A DNA stretch of 64,000 bases from Branchiostoma floridae (GCF_000003815.2 NC_049989.1:5160182-5224181); one strand, 5' to 3'; counted from the first letter of the stretch, positions 37,181 to 49,950 are shown. Notes: a model not told the origin generated them from the sequence alone. Numbers and translations are program-made.

Positions 37181-40100
37181 ATGGCGCCCAGGATCGTCAA
37201 GGAGTTGTTGTCCTTTTGGAAGTCTATCGTCTTCCTCCTCACACCAGTACTTTTGTGCCCGCTCCCGATTTACTTCGCCTCCACGCAATACAGCAAGGTA
37301 AGGTGCTTTTTTGGTGTGTTTTCTTCAGCGTTCTTCTTTAGTATCTAGGTCATGACCGGTCACTGACCTCCCACTGCGTAGGATCAAGACAAACAAACAA
37401 ACAAAAAACAAATCTTACCCATGGAAAGCAGATTTTTACCCGGAGAAAGATTTTGTAAGTATGTCGTCTAAGTCTGGTCCAATGAGCAGAAGTGAAATGT
37501 AAGAATATAATGGTCATATTTATCGACATCTGTAACAAATTACAGCTGTTGCTTGTGTCCTCATTTTCACATCCTGTCAACGCTGGTTTTTGGGTCGTAC
37601 CACTCTATCTCGGGGGTGTCCTGGAATGCTCCATTATGGTTTTCAAAGGGTTTAATAATAACCCACCCCAAGGTTTGATGGTGTCATAACGCCAGGTCCT
37701 TTGCTATAACCCTTTATTGAATCAAACCAACGAGTGAGCGAAGCATCAACACAATTAACTCTTATCTTGTTATCTTATACTTATACTAAGTTATAGCCTG
37801 TCAGAACTTTATTTATAACGTTAACGTTATATAACTTAACATTTAATTACAAGAAATACTTTGTGACACTACACATTTAAATACAGTTGTCCAATTTTTG
37901 ATGGGCTTTGTATTCTCCCCTACTGCGATTTCTGTAGAATTTATTCAGCCTCTAGTTTTACATAAACAATTTCCCGTAGATTTGACCAAAGGGTTTATGC
38001 AAAAGGCTGGGCCTAGCATAGTAGCCAGGCTATCCTCATTTGTAATTGTAAACCCAAGATACTAAATACTCCCGGGTACACATGTCACAACTGTCCTAAA
38101 ATGTATCTTGGGTTGTGGTTGGGTTAATAGGTATACCGTATAAGTCAAAAGGTACTATATTAAACATTGTGGGCTGATCCAAATAAATTTTATGAAAGAG
38201 ATTTGGGAGATCCAAAATTTATGAATAAAATTTACCTGTTGTAACCTTCGGTACAACACCTGATGGCAGTTAAATCCAATAACATTAACTAATTGCAGTT
38301 ATATTCGTTAGGCCTTGGAAAAAATGTTTTAAAAAAATATGTCATTGCTTCATGCTTCCCTAAAAAATACAAGAAAAATAAAGATAACTCCTACCTACAT
38401 ACCCTAATTTGTTCTGGACTGAAACAGTCAATACATTGCAACATTTTTTTCCATAGGCCTTAGACTACTTTGAATAGTGACTGTGTAAAACATCTTACAA
38501 TGTCCATACAATTTTGTTAAGACCCCCTCATGCTCAACAATAGTCTTATGTTTATACAATATTCTAAAGTATTATGTTGCCTACCTTAGATTGCAGCCTG
38601 TGCCTATGCTGTGATCATCATGGCAGTGTACTGGACAACAGAAGTTCTTCCTTTGGCTGTCACTGCTCTTCTTCCCATCATTCTGTTTCCCATGCTTGGG
38701 GTCCAGTCATCGAAGGATGTCTGTATCAACTACTTAAAGGTACGTATGTACTGTACATGTATGGAATGCATAAGACTTCTACTCTGGACTGTATAGACTT
38801 AACGGAAAACTTCTGGCAAATTTAAATTACGGGGCTGATCCAGTCAGTACGGTCAGTACTAATCACTTTAATCAGTAAGATTCCAATTCTGGTAGTTTGC
38901 TAAGGGGTACCAATGAGTGTAAGATGCCTTAGGTTCTATCAACTACAAAACTAAATTAATTTACTTCTGTTAAATGCAGGACAACAATTTTCTGTTTGTT
39001 GGAGGATTGCTGGTTGCTGTGGCCATAGAAAAGTGGAATCTCCACAAGAGGATCGCACTGAGGGTTTTGCTGACTGTTGGTTCTGAACCAAGATGGTGGG
39101 TTCTAGCTTCTACTGAATATGTTATCTATCTGAGCCTCTTAATTTATAGAGTATTCTCTCTCAGTTACATGTTGATTGGTTTTAAGTTCCTAATTAAAAT
39201 TGCATAATTGTGATGAGTGGAAGATCTTCAAAAGGTATAAAATCAGGCAACTTTGATTCTGACGGCAGCAATTTAGATGTTAAGTGTGTTCCAGTTGCTT
39301 ATCAGTAAAAAATCCTTTTAGCTTAGTAATTTAGTTATAATTTTTTTCCATAGGTTGATGTTAGGAATGATGTCAGCCACAGCATTCTTGTCCATGTGGA
39401 TCAGCAACACAGCAACAACTGCCATGATGGTCCCCATCGCACAGGCCATCCTGACGGAGTTACTGAGGGAGACAGGAAAGGACAAACCTGAAGAGAGAAG
39501 GATGCTGCCTCCTGACGGGAAAACAGGTTTGGTAGATACAATTGTTGTTAGGAAAGTAATATTTACCTCCCTGAAAATGGAGAGTGTTTGCTTGTTTGTG
39601 TATTGTTGGTGTATGTTTATTCACCGTTATTTGAGGGTATTGCAGTGACAAAAAATAGATATCCTGTTTGGACCTAATCTAATGACTTGAAGTAATAATG
39701 TAAAAGTTAAGTAGCCCAAATAAAGACATCGTTAATTCTTCATTGCTATGACTCAAACAAAACATTGCCTAAACTAGTGCAAACTAATAGTATTACAAGA
39801 AAGCCATTTAAACTGACTGTTGGCATATAATGATAACAGGATTCTGGTTTTAGGACCTATATTACTAGTATGTTGAAACTGACTTGATTATAATATGATG
39901 GTTTGTTGATGCCTTCGGTTTCTATATGTGATACATGGAGTTCTTTTCTAAACAGGAGGAGGGGAGGATGGAGAGGCACTCAAACTCAAGGAGATAAGAA
40001 TGGAGGAAGGGTGAGGATAGTTTATGATAATATCCACGGGAGACAATTCACTAGAAACCTATTAACAATTTTGTAGAATAGCTTTGTGCTATTTTGGAAA

Positions 40101-43100
40101 AGGCAATATTATTTCTTATGGATTCTTTTGTTTTTGTTGTTTATTGTGAACTGGTGTTGTGCCCAGTATTTGATAATGTTGAAATATTCTTGGACTTAAC
40201 AAAATGTTGTCCTGTACTGCTGCATAAAAATTCACCCAAATCTACCGAAATAAATTTGAGAGCAATTTAACAAGCCATAGTGCGCCCCATAACTGTTTGG
40301 CCTATCTAATGATATTTCATTTTTGGTCCAATCACAGTGTTTTATTCCTGTTTTGTTTGAACTTTTGTTTGTTTTCTGTTGTTTTTTTGTTGTGAAGTGA
40401 CCATGACTTTGTTGAAGATGACACGACAATGGCAGAAGACCAGGTAATGCACTAAAAATTCAACCAACCACAGTGTCTACATAAACCTTATCTTCAAAAT
40501 GACCACTTCACTTAATACATAAGTGTAATATGAAAAATACATGTGTATTTAACATTCCATGGTAATGTTAAAATGTACTAGATCCTCTGAATTTTACAAC
40601 TAAAATAGATTTTTACTTATGCTGTATTTGATATGTTTCTATTGCCTGTATCTTTGTGAGAAGTCTCAGCTTCCTGGCTGACCCATGTAATACTAATATT
40701 GTAATAATATTCTGTAATATTTTAGAGTCATGCAAATATTGAATGTGATATTCTAACAGTAAAATCATCTTAAGTTACGGATTTGAAACTTCTCTTCCTG
40801 ATTTCCAAGGAATTATTGCTTCATCATTTACAAGTAAGTCTGTTGAGTTTCTGTAACTGTGGGTAAGGTCTCTAACTCAGTATTCTGGACTTGCTAGTTG
40901 TGAACTAAAAAAAATGCCAAAAAGTGTGATAGCCAAAAAGAAAAAAAAAACAGCACATCATTTATGAGGGCCCCCAAGGGGGGGTACCGACAACGCTCTA
41001 CGCTAAATTCGGGAGGGCCGGCTACGTAATACGCTAAATTATGGACGCTTTATTACGCTCTACGCTAAATTACGAAGTTTCATAATGCATTATGCAAATC
41101 TTTATAGTCTTTTGGCTGAACTCCGCTGACGGCAGAACACGTGAAGAGGAGATTTAAACAAAATTGATAATTTCGTCAACAAGATTCAAACTTTACTTAG
41201 ACGATATAATAAAAAGCACCAGTCTAGAGGCGGCGACAGCAAATTTCTTATGTGACGTAATTTTCAGCACTTCTAGCACCGAAAGCAGAGGCGCGACAAT
41301 CTTAGGGGCGTCCGGGGGCATACTCCCCCGGGAACATTGTGAAATCTTAACCCTATGAAACGCCATTTTATCCATTTTGAAGGGCAAAGTTTGCTCACAG
41401 AGTAAGCTAAGTTAAATGGCATTTCAATTAGAAATTCACATGCAACGCCCCCAAACATCATTTTCAGATTTCGAGTGCCATTAAAGCACGAACTGTCGGA
41501 ATGTAGGTATGGAAAAATTTTGAAATTTGTACCCTCTGAAACACCATTTCCTGCATTTTAAGGGACGAATTTTGCTGGCAGACTCAATGTAATGACATTT
41601 CTGTCAGAGAATACTAGTAGTTTTTGAGGGCGACGAGCGCCGGATGGGTCGTGAGCGCCAGAGGCCCAAGTCGCCGGAAGCCCAATGGCCGCCGGGACAA
41701 AAGTTGAAATCTTGACCCTCTGAAATTCCATTTCCTGGGGGCACATTCTGCTTGTTAACTAAGCTAAGTTCGGTAAATAAATTTCTACTAGTTGGGGGGC
41801 GACGCTCCCGCAACATATTTTCACCATGTCCAATGCCGAAGGGGTGAGCCATCGCAAGGAAGGTCCGGCGAAATTTTGAAATCTGGACCCTTTGAAACGC
41901 AATTTCCTGCGGGTAAAATTTGCCGGTAGACTAGTTCAGTTTAATGAAATTTTGATTAGGCTTTACGAACAATTCATATGAATTACGTTTTACGGTAAAA
42001 TCCAGTTAGCTTCTACGTAATACGTGAAATTAAAGGGGCCAATATCGCTCGACGCAAAATGCACCGATTACACTCTACGTTGAATTCGAGCGGTCCCGCT
42101 ACGGAGTACGTTGAATTAAAACCGCCGATTATGCTCTACGGAAAAGGGCTTTGGGGCCCCCATTTATTACTTTGGTTTGGTTTGAATATCCAGAAAGATC
42201 TAGAAATTCAGTCCTATTTGGGGATGAAATATACTACTTAAGTGTAGGATGGATTGTTCAGTCTGGTGAAAATGATGATCATGCAAAAAATAATGTAAGC
42301 AGACGACAGATGACAGTGAAAAATTATGCACAGGAAAAAGATGATCAAGATTTCCATGAAAAATGTAGCCTGGTATCCAGCTGTAATATAGCTCCCGAGT
42401 CTCTTCTCTGAGGTATATCCAGCTGTAATATAGCTCCCGAGTCTCTTCTCTGAGGAGAGAAGAGACTCGGGAGCTATATTACAGCTGGATACCAGGTTAT
42501 GAAAAATGTATTCAACTTTCTTAGTCCATATCAACTGACATAATCTCCAAGCATATCTTACGGTAGCATAAGATAGTATCAAAAGCTGGCAGAGGAGTGA
42601 AGCCGGCCTAGGATTGTATATGTGACCAGAGCCCCGGTGCCTGTACTCCATGGGCAGCTTTGATACTATCTTATGGCACCGTAGGATCTGCTTGGAGATT
42701 ACATCTGACATGCAATATGTTGTTCTTTAAAGAAACAGTTGCAGAGCAGCTCAGCAGATAGTGGTGACAGGATGAGCAAGGGTCTGCTGTTGTGTATTTG
42801 TTACGCTGCCAACATCGGAGGTACCGCCACCCTGACTGGTACAGGCCCCAACCTGGTCATCACACAGGCTGTGGACACGTGCGTTATCATGTTATGTTTC
42901 TTCCTATTTAAGGCATAGAATTCAGCCTCCCTTCTTTTGTACCTGGTGCAGCGCATGGTTTAAGGGCCCTGTCACAATTTGTTGTATCATATATTAGTTC
43001 TACAAATGAAGGACCTTTTTAGCAAAGTTGTGGATGTGTATGCAAAACTCTGTTGTCTTATGACAGTCTGAAGTACTCACAGAGTGTAATACTACATATT

Positions 43101-46100
43101 TTTCAAAGAACATCAGTCACCAGTTGGCTCTGTCATTTATACTCATAACATTGCTAAAAGTCCTACGACAAAAATTATACAATAAATGAGACTATCCATG
43201 TGTATATTAATGAAAATGCTATCTAGCCTACAGTTAGATGCATATATCAAATGATTTTAAAAGCAATATCAACCACATGCATTTTTGACTGAAAGGTTTG
43301 ACTGAAAGGAGTCGTGATGCTATAATTATATTTCAGACCATGACTAGATATAATATCTCGAATCAACTGTTCTGTCACCAACACGATATCATCTGTAAAT
43401 TTTTCCTTGTAAGCATGTTAGCTATCTGATATCTGAAGTACAATTTGTCATACGGTAATTGTGTAATATTAGGTAACAGCTAATAGTACCATCTTTTCAA
43501 ATTGGCTCTCCTCTTTCCAGACTGTTCCCCAACGGTCCAGGCATTGACTTTGTGACCTGGTTCTCCTTCGGCTTCCCTGCTATGATTCTGGCCCTTCTCC
43601 TGGCCTGGATCTGGCTTCAGTGTATGTTTCTGGACTGCAGGTATCAATATCATCATCTCACATAATTCATACGTATGCCATGGTAATTGCCACATGATAA
43701 TAAACACTTCAAGTTAAAGTGATTTAAAGGGATGTACCAGCACCAGTAATCCTGAGGTATATATTTCAGATAGTGTTTAAGACAATATATAACAATGTTT
43801 TTTTATGTGGTAGTATATTGGCACCTGGTGGCATTATGAGAGTTCTTAACTCTGCCAAAAGGGACGGGGTTGTGTCTTTGATTTGCATTATAGTATACTA
43901 CTGAAGAAATTTTGAATTTTTTTATTTCTTTGTAATGCAGGACATTTGCTAGTTCTGAACAAAGAAAAATAAGTTAGGTTTTGGGTCCCCCAGCAATTTC
44001 AGTTTGAACTGCAGCTACTAGTATTAAGAAATTTCTCTCTGATCAATATTGTAATAAATTTGAATGTGCATGGTTAACTACAGTTGTCTGCTGGGATGCA
44101 TTAAGCAGAGAGGGTGCAAGGGCAGATGTAAACGAGACCGGGACAATGCTGCCTATAAGGTCATCAGGAGACAATACGATGAGCTGGGACCTGTGTCGTT
44201 AGTATTGAAAACTTAAAGGCTTTACATACATGTAGTCAAGCACTTGCCACATGCTTCATTGCCTTTCTTGTGTTGCTGAAGATAATTTGTTGTGTATCAT
44301 ATCACACTAATGATTGGAAAAAGATAAAGTAGCAAGACTCATCTATGAGCAGTTATGATTGGATAGTTGGTCAATTTTGATCTTGGTTTTGTCATCAAGA
44401 AAGTGACAGTCAGAACAATTTTTAAGATAGGTGCATACGGTACAGTACTATGAAAAGAGTGTCATACTTTGTACCATAATGCTAACAAGTTCCTTACATG
44501 ATGATTTCTGTAGGTTTCCAGAGAAAGTTGTTCTCCTCCACTTTGTCTTGCTGGTGCTCCTGTGGTTTTTCCGGGACATGAAGTTTGTGAAACTGGAGAA
44601 TGGGCGGGCTGCTGGATGGACCTACTTCTTTGTGAAAGGGTGAATACGTGTAACTTTCTTTTGTCTTGTTGCAATGGTAGGAAATGTTTTCTTGTACACC
44701 AAATGTCTGAAATGCACAACCAGGCAACTACTACAGCTACTACAATGTGAGTGTAGTTAAGATTACAATTGAAAAAAATATCAATGCAACTGTTGATTGT
44801 AGATAACATACAATAGACTGACCAACATGTAGTAAGTAAATATATCCAATCATGCAATTTGACATAGAATATTTTAAGCAACTGACCTCAGATTTGGAAA
44901 TGTTTGTCTAAACGACTGAACTCATAACTAGTTTTGGAAATGCTAATGATATTTTCCTGCTGAAAGATGTTGTTCTGTTTCTGTAGCTACATGACAGATG
45001 CAGCCACAGGTATCATGGTCGCCATCTTCCTGTTCTTCTGGCCGTCCAAACCTCCCAACTTCATGTGCTGCAGACAGAAAAGAGGTACGTGAATGAGCTG
45101 AAATGTGCTAAAAACTTACTGCTAAAACTGAAGGGACTTGTGTCTTGAGTGCTCTTTATGTCTATTGTGTATGTCTGTGTATTGATGGAAAAGTCGTAAA
45201 AGAGCACTTTAACTAAAGATTGATAAGAAAACTTGTCCTTCGTTCCTTGGCATCATGTCAACAGTTGGCCTTTTTTGTGTTCTTTTTGCCCCACATTTGT
45301 ACCCAAAATATTCACGACGAAGGAAGTGTCTAATGTATAGGGAATATACATGGGTAGGGTCTGCATAGGGTACTAAGTATCATTATTGTTATATAAAACA
45401 TGTCACGTAATATGCCACTAGAGTAGTTCTGCAAAAAGTGATCTGGTTATATATTCATCAAAACTTTTTACTCTACATTTTCAAAATCTCACCGTGGAAG
45501 GGCCAAGACCCCCCTTCCACACCACCCGCCATTACTATTACCCTAAAATAAAATCGTGGCTAGAACCCTGTAGCATTACAAAACTGTAGATATACAAGTA
45601 CAATGTTAACAACCTTGTGTTCCTCCAGACACCCGTCCAGCGGAGCCTGCCCCGCCCATCCTAGATTGGGCCACGGTACATCAGAAGATGCCCTGGAGTG
45701 TCGTCATCCTCCTGGGAGGAGGGTTTGCACTCGCAGATGGAGTCAAGGTGGGAGACAGGAAAGATGTTACTGAAGAGGTTTCATCAGATAAAACCTCCTT
45801 CATGTTATGTAGCAATGTTCTTCTAGTGTAAGAATAGTCAAGTTGTATACAATCATTGTATAATTACGTTCAAGACAAAGAAAATACAGCTGCATTGCAT
45901 ATATTGAATCAAATACAAATACTGTCTCGTTGATGACTAAGCACATTGCTCATGAAGTTGTCAGTGATAAAAGGTAGTGAATGATAGCTGAAATGTCTGA
46001 CTGTTTGTAAAATCTATCCAGTTGCTTGAGAAACTTTTGTGAGCTGTGTGTATCTTGTTACCTTAATGTCTAACCTTTATCAATGTACCACCTGACATGC

Positions 46101-48081
46101 AATTTCCTACCATGTTTGCTACTACAGATAGAGGTTTAGATTCAAGGTTTATTTAAAATATTTGATTATTAGAGGATGTTGATATTTTCAGTTTTCATTG
46201 TTTCTTGTAGTTGTTTTACATATCCTTACCAACAGTGCTGAATCAGTGCCAGAATGAACACCTAAACACTGTGTATTCTGTATGTACATATTACAAATAT
46301 AACAATACGACACAGGCTTCTGGCCTCTCGGACTGGATGGGACAAGGCTTCCAAACATTTGCAGGGTTTCCCGTGGTCGCCCTAGCTCTCATCATTTGCG
46401 TCATTGTGGCCTTCATAACAGAGTTCACCAGCAACACGTCTACTGCTGCCATCTTTCTGCCTATCCTCGGAAAACTGGTGAGAGGGGACAAAAGCACACT
46501 GCAGTAACGGTTAATTTTTCTCTGTGTTGTCTGGTCTTCTAACTAACACTTTAACATGTTCTTGCTATCCTGCTATAGGTGGTAGTAGCTTGAATGCTCC
46601 TTGACTGACCAACTTATGTATAAACTGCTCTAGCAAAGGAGTGTACAGCTGTGTTACACTCTGCATTTTGGGTACCACCTGGGCTTGCACTGACATCTAC
46701 AGCCTTCTACTGACCGTACGCCGCCGCCCCCCCCCCCCCCCCCACACACACACATACACTTGCCAGGTTTCCAGCAGGTTTGACTTGCAGTACCTCTGTA
46801 GTGAACAACTTACTGTACCTCTGTAGTGAACAGTAGAACTTTGATGCATCCCTTTGCCTGACTCCAGGTATCAGGCCTGTCTATGTGGCTGAGTGAGGCA
46901 TTTACTAGTCTTGCTGGAGTGCCTCCCGCTGTCGTTGCACTGGTTGTATCCATCATTGTGGCCTTCATAACTGAGTTCACCAGTAATGTTTCCACAGCCT
47001 CCATCTTTCTCCCCATCATTGGTAAAATGGTGGGTGTTTGTCCTTCATTTTTTTAAATTGAAACTACAAAGTTTTACTGTTTTTCTCTCAATTGCCCAAA
47101 GGGTATTTTCAAACATCTGTTATTCAAAGACTTGTTGCTATATCCATACAGTCTAATAGTATAGCCACAACCTTACTCTGCCTCCCACTCAATGCTGCAT
47201 ATACCAATGTTTACTTCAGTAAACCTGATGTGTAAACCACTAACTAACATCACTTAAGACTAACACTTTGTGAACAATACTCTGAAACTAAAGTTAAGCA
47301 AATCTTTAACTTTTAATATCCTAAGTTTACATTTACTCATTGCTCTTTAAAGCTCTCTCTGAAAATTTGTCTTTTGAACGAACTGTAATTGTGACATGTG
47401 TGATTAATAGAAACATTTTATTCCTCTCTTTAGGCTGAGGGTATCTGTGTCCACCCTTATTACCTAATGATCCCGGCAACCATCGCCTGTTCTTTTGCCT
47501 TCATGCTACCAGTGGCGACACCGCCCAATGCCATTGTTTTCTCGTATGGGCGCATCAAAGTGTTTGACATGGTAAGTGGAATAACAAACTTTAAACATAA
47601 TAAGAATTACCACTGTAATTTTCTCTTTTTTTTAAACAATTACTACTGCTGCAGTATCTTTGTCCATGGGGTAACCTATATCCATTGTTTTGAAAACTAA
47701 AGTATTTAGGTATATCAAGTCAATGAACATCGGATTTCAAACTGCAATATTTTGAAAATACTACTCTGAGACCAGCGTCCGTCGACATGATGTCCCAAGA
47801 TACTCTGTTTTTGAAAACAACAGATGTAGCTTAACATGCGGATAAAGGTGATTGAGATAGAGACAACCGTAATTTTTTTTTTCTTTCCATTCCAGGCCAA
47901 GTGTGGCTTCATGTTGAACCTGGGCTGTATCCTGGTGCTCACTTTCGCCATCAACACCTACGGGATCCCCTTGTATGGCCTCAGCACGTTCCCATCCTGG
48001 GCCACCTGTGCTGCTGGTGGGGTCACCCTGCTGGGCCCTGCCAATGTCACGGGGCTTCCTGCTAATGTTACTCTGGGGTAA
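37181..48081 (+). CDS. SLC13-like: SLC13 (DASS) Na+/carboxylate cotransporter, paralogue A (complete)
   Basis: Coding exons: 37181-37297, 38590-38739, 38980-39095, 39354-39526, 39956-40010, 40398-40443, 42745-42878, 43521-43640, 44084-44197, 44514-44639, 44987-45084, 45629-45747, 13a 46316-46477 (or 13b 46868-47029), 47434-47571, 47896-48081. With one version of exon 13 they give 617 aa, the family's usual size. Landmarks: [20 protein letters not shown] (first membrane helix), [33 protein letters not shown], first Na+-binding signature SNTATTAMM (SNT at 145-147), an acidic cytosolic loop (exons 4-6), [33 protein letters not shown], second signature SNT or SNV (495-497), [16 protein letters not shown], and C-terminal N-glycosylation sites N606 and N613. 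It should carry citrate or other dicarboxylates with Na+ across the plasma membrane; exact substrate unknown. All introns have GT-AG ends. Confidence 0.92.
40957..42165. mobile_element. Unclassified 1.2-kb element in SLC13-A intron 6
   Basis: The ends are roughly inverted copies: ATTTATGAGGGCCCCCAAG on the left and GCTTTGGGGCCCCCATTTAT on the right. Both end regions carry repeats of the type CTCTACGCTAAATTACG or TACGTAATACG. The middle holds four tandem segments about 170-185 bp apart, each starting near 'GAAATCTTGACCCTCTGAAA' and continuing with CGCCATTTCCTGC (at about 41340, 41521, 41706, 41878). There are no coding frames. I could not assign it to a superfamily. Confidence 0.55.
42370..42495. 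repeat. Perfect 35-bp-arm hairpin with an extra direct copy
   Basis: The left arm 42417-42451 (starts ATCCAGCTGTAATATAGCTC) and right arm 42456-42490 are exact reverse complements with a 4-nt loop (GAGG). A third copy of the left arm lies just upstream (42370-42412), preceded by CTGGT; the right arm is followed by the complement ACCAG. So the sequence is A-A-A' with an outer complement. It lies in intron 6 of SLC13-A. Exact pairing suggests a very recent origin. Confidence 0.9.
42543..42699. mobile_element. Palindromic MITE, copy 2 of a TA-flanked family
   Basis: The terminal repeats start ATCTCCAAGCATATCTTACG and end CGTAGGATCTGCTTGGAGAT, with TA directly outside each end (42541-42542 and 42700-42701). 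The inner arms (CATAAGATAGTATCAAAAGC and GCTTTGATACTATCTTATG) also pair. It is the same family as 314-439, with a longer centre. It lies in intron 6 of SLC13-A, about 45 nt before exon 7. Confidence 0.8.
46316..46477 (+). CDS. SLC13-like: SLC13-A exon 13a (SNT version)
   Basis: The exon is 162 nt, phase 0 at both ends, with acceptor ACACAG| and donor |GTGAGA. It encodes 54 residues starting [12 protein letters not shown] and containing [20 protein letters not shown]. This is the re-entrant hairpin and helix carrying the second SNT signature, which in bacterial VcINDY and in human NaCT helps to form the second Na+ site and the substrate site. It is about 59 per cent identical (32 of 54) to exon 13b. 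Confidence 0.85.
46726..46757. repeat. Poly-C and CA tract between exons 13a and 13b
   Basis: About 18 C residues are followed by a short CACACACA run, within the 390-nt intron between the duplicated exons 13a and 13b of SLC13-A. The pyrimidine-rich tract could serve as a binding site for poly-C or polypyrimidine-tract binding splicing factors, but that is conjecture. Confidence 0.9.
46868..47029 (+). CDS. SLC13-like: SLC13-A exon 13b (SNV version)
   Basis: The exon is 162 nt, phase 0 at both ends, with acceptor ACTCCAG| and donor |GTGGGT. It encodes 54 residues starting [12 protein letters not shown] and containing [20 protein letters not shown]. It starts 390 nt after exon 13a ends and could replace it without changing frame. 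SNV at this site is what human SLC13A2 and SLC13A5 have, as I recall, while SNT occurs in SLC13A1 and SLC13A3. Including both exons would insert a second copy of this hairpin and is structurally unlikely. Confidence 0.85.
47656..47851. mobile_element. Palindromic MITE in SLC13-A intron 14, same family as 23019
   Basis: It starts near TTTGTCCATGGGGTAACC followed by TATATCCATTG and ends at GCGGATAAAGGTGA. The inner segments TATATCAAGTCAATGAAC and CCGTCGACATGATGTCCC are mirrored. It fills most of the short intron between exons 14 and 15. A copy of the same family occupies the homologous intron of SLC13-B. Confidence 0.6.
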
Positions 48082-48563
48082 AGCTGTTCCAGATGGCCAC
48101 TCGACAACTAGTATCTTCAAAATGAAAAACATCGTCCTTCACCGGCTTCTCTGTGGGCATTGCTTGCAGCATGCTTACAAGCTTCCTGGCATATATTCCT
48201 TTCCCAGCGTATTTGTGAATTGACTTCCCCCATCACCGCCCCAAAAAGCACAATCCCGCCCCACAACAACTTACACTAAATGCCAAGGCCTACAGAGAAG
48301 CCGGTGAAGGAGGCTAAAATTTGTCCGTGCAACACAAACTTGGAGGGTTCACACATTGCTTTGTGTTAGTAGATCACTTCCAGATATATTTCTGTTTTGC
48401 ATTTTAAGCACTCTCAAAAGACAATTGGTGTGGTGTTGTAGCATTTTACAGCTGGTTTCCTAAGTGCATTGCTTGTAGAAAATGTTTTATCAGGAAGTTC
48501 TGCATTGTGTTACACTTTTTGCTAACGATACACTGTTACATGCTTCCTCAAGCTCAGACTTTC

Positions 48564-48569
48564 ATTAAA
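48564..48569 (+). terminator. Possible poly(A) signal (ATTAAA) of SLC13-A
   Basis: ATTAAA lies about 480 nt after the stop codon and is the first near-consensus signal I noticed in the 3' flank. There is no transcript support. Confidence 0.3.
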
Positions 48570-49642
48570 CAAGCTGTGTACATAGCACCCCCTAACAAGC
48601 TTTTAAGGAAACACAATCAATTCTAAGTATGTAGTGTTAAGATTTTACACTTTATTAATATGTTTATGTATTGGTTTTTACTATTAACTGTTTTAATGTG
48701 CTGTATTGTTTCTAGTGCTTCTTTAAGGATGAGACAACTGAATGTTTGGCAGGGTTGTGTACCCAATGCCTTGGTAGAAATAAGGATAATCTAAGCCATT
48801 TGAACAACTACACATCACATATTTTACCTTATTCATCTTGGGTCAACCCGGTGTGCATTGCACTCAAAGTGCACTTAGCTCGTTTGAAATTTTAAAGCCC
48901 TGAATTTTGTAGCAGCAGCTATATGTATGATATACAGTTTTATCATGTTTTCACATTTTGATAGGTGGTGACATCTAACAAGTGTAATGTTTTTAATTTC
49001 TGACATACTCTATACTAATGTGACAGAGATTATTTTTGCAAGGAGAAACATGCTGACAATCATGTTATTCAGACAATCATGATAAAATTGTGAGAACTAA
49101 CAGATAGGAACTGAAAATTGTTGCATACCGGTACTTTCTATAGAAACTCATGTATATCAAAGAATAGTTTTTCTTGTGTGAAACTAACAAGTGCAAGATG
49201 GTCATTAGAAATCGTTTTTGAAAGGAGAAACGCAATTATGTTGGTTTAGATCTTGTTAAGAGGATGACTAGACAAACAGATTTTATCTTCTTAATTGTCA
49301 ATCCTGCTTGACTTAATCCTATTTCTAATATAATAATCTTATCATCATGTGTGTGAGTTTGTGTCTCTACATTGTACAACTGTAATGTGACATGGCAATG
49401 TTATTTCTAATGAGTAATTGCAAGATAACTATGACACTATTTTTCTAAATACTAGCAGACTAAGCTACTTTTATGTTTTCATCATATGAGAAAAAAAACA
49501 GATTTATAAACTCAGCCCAGATGAATTTTTTTTCTCATGTTTTTATTCATTGTATTTATTCATACCGTCATAACTATTTTATTTTAATACCTGTCGTGGC
49601 CTATACACATAATATGTAGATTTAGCATTTTCTTCCATCACC

Positions 49643-49700
49643 AGAAATGAATGAATGAATGACATTTTATTTATTTGCCCACATGGGCTCATAAGACACG
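49643..49700 (-). mobile_element. Probable LINE 3' tail fragment
   Basis: Read on minus, the segment ends ...GGGCAAATAAATAAAATG followed by TCATTCATTCATTC, the short-tandem 3' tail style of CR1/L2-like LINEs. A plus-strand 'GAATGAATGAATAAAA' at about 60733 may be a similar tail. No reverse-transcriptase frame is attached. Confidence 0.3.
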
Positions 49701-49862
49701 TTTTAATATTACATACAACATAAGAGAACAGAGGTGCAATTTACCAAAACCAATAGATTCTAAACAATTAGATAACAAGTATACTAGTAGTCATTAGACA
49801 AAGACACTTATCACTTGTACAAATAAACTAAGAGAGACCCAATTCGCAATATATTTCATTGC

Positions 49863-49920
49863 ATAAACGTATATGTATAAACGTATATGTATAAACGTAT
49901 ATGTATAAACGTATAAACGT
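49863..49920. repeat. 14-bp tandem repeat (ATAAACGTATATGT)
   Basis: Three exact copies of ATAAACGTATATGT are followed by two copies of the truncated unit ATAAACGT. Confidence 0.95.
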
Positions 49921-49950
49921 CAGGACAAGCAAAAGAAATATTTAACTTGT

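Noticed and set aside
42238-42711. 157-codon minus-strand ORF
   Set aside because: It runs through the 35-bp hairpin and the TA-flanked MITE inside SLC13-A intron 6, and its repeated peptide comes from the duplicated hairpin arm.
46478-46867. Reading exons 13a and 13b as two consecutive constitutive exons
   Set aside because: The frame would stay open, but it would insert a duplicate 54-residue hairpin into a fold in which SLC13-B and the family have one. Alternative use is the simpler reading, pending transcripts.
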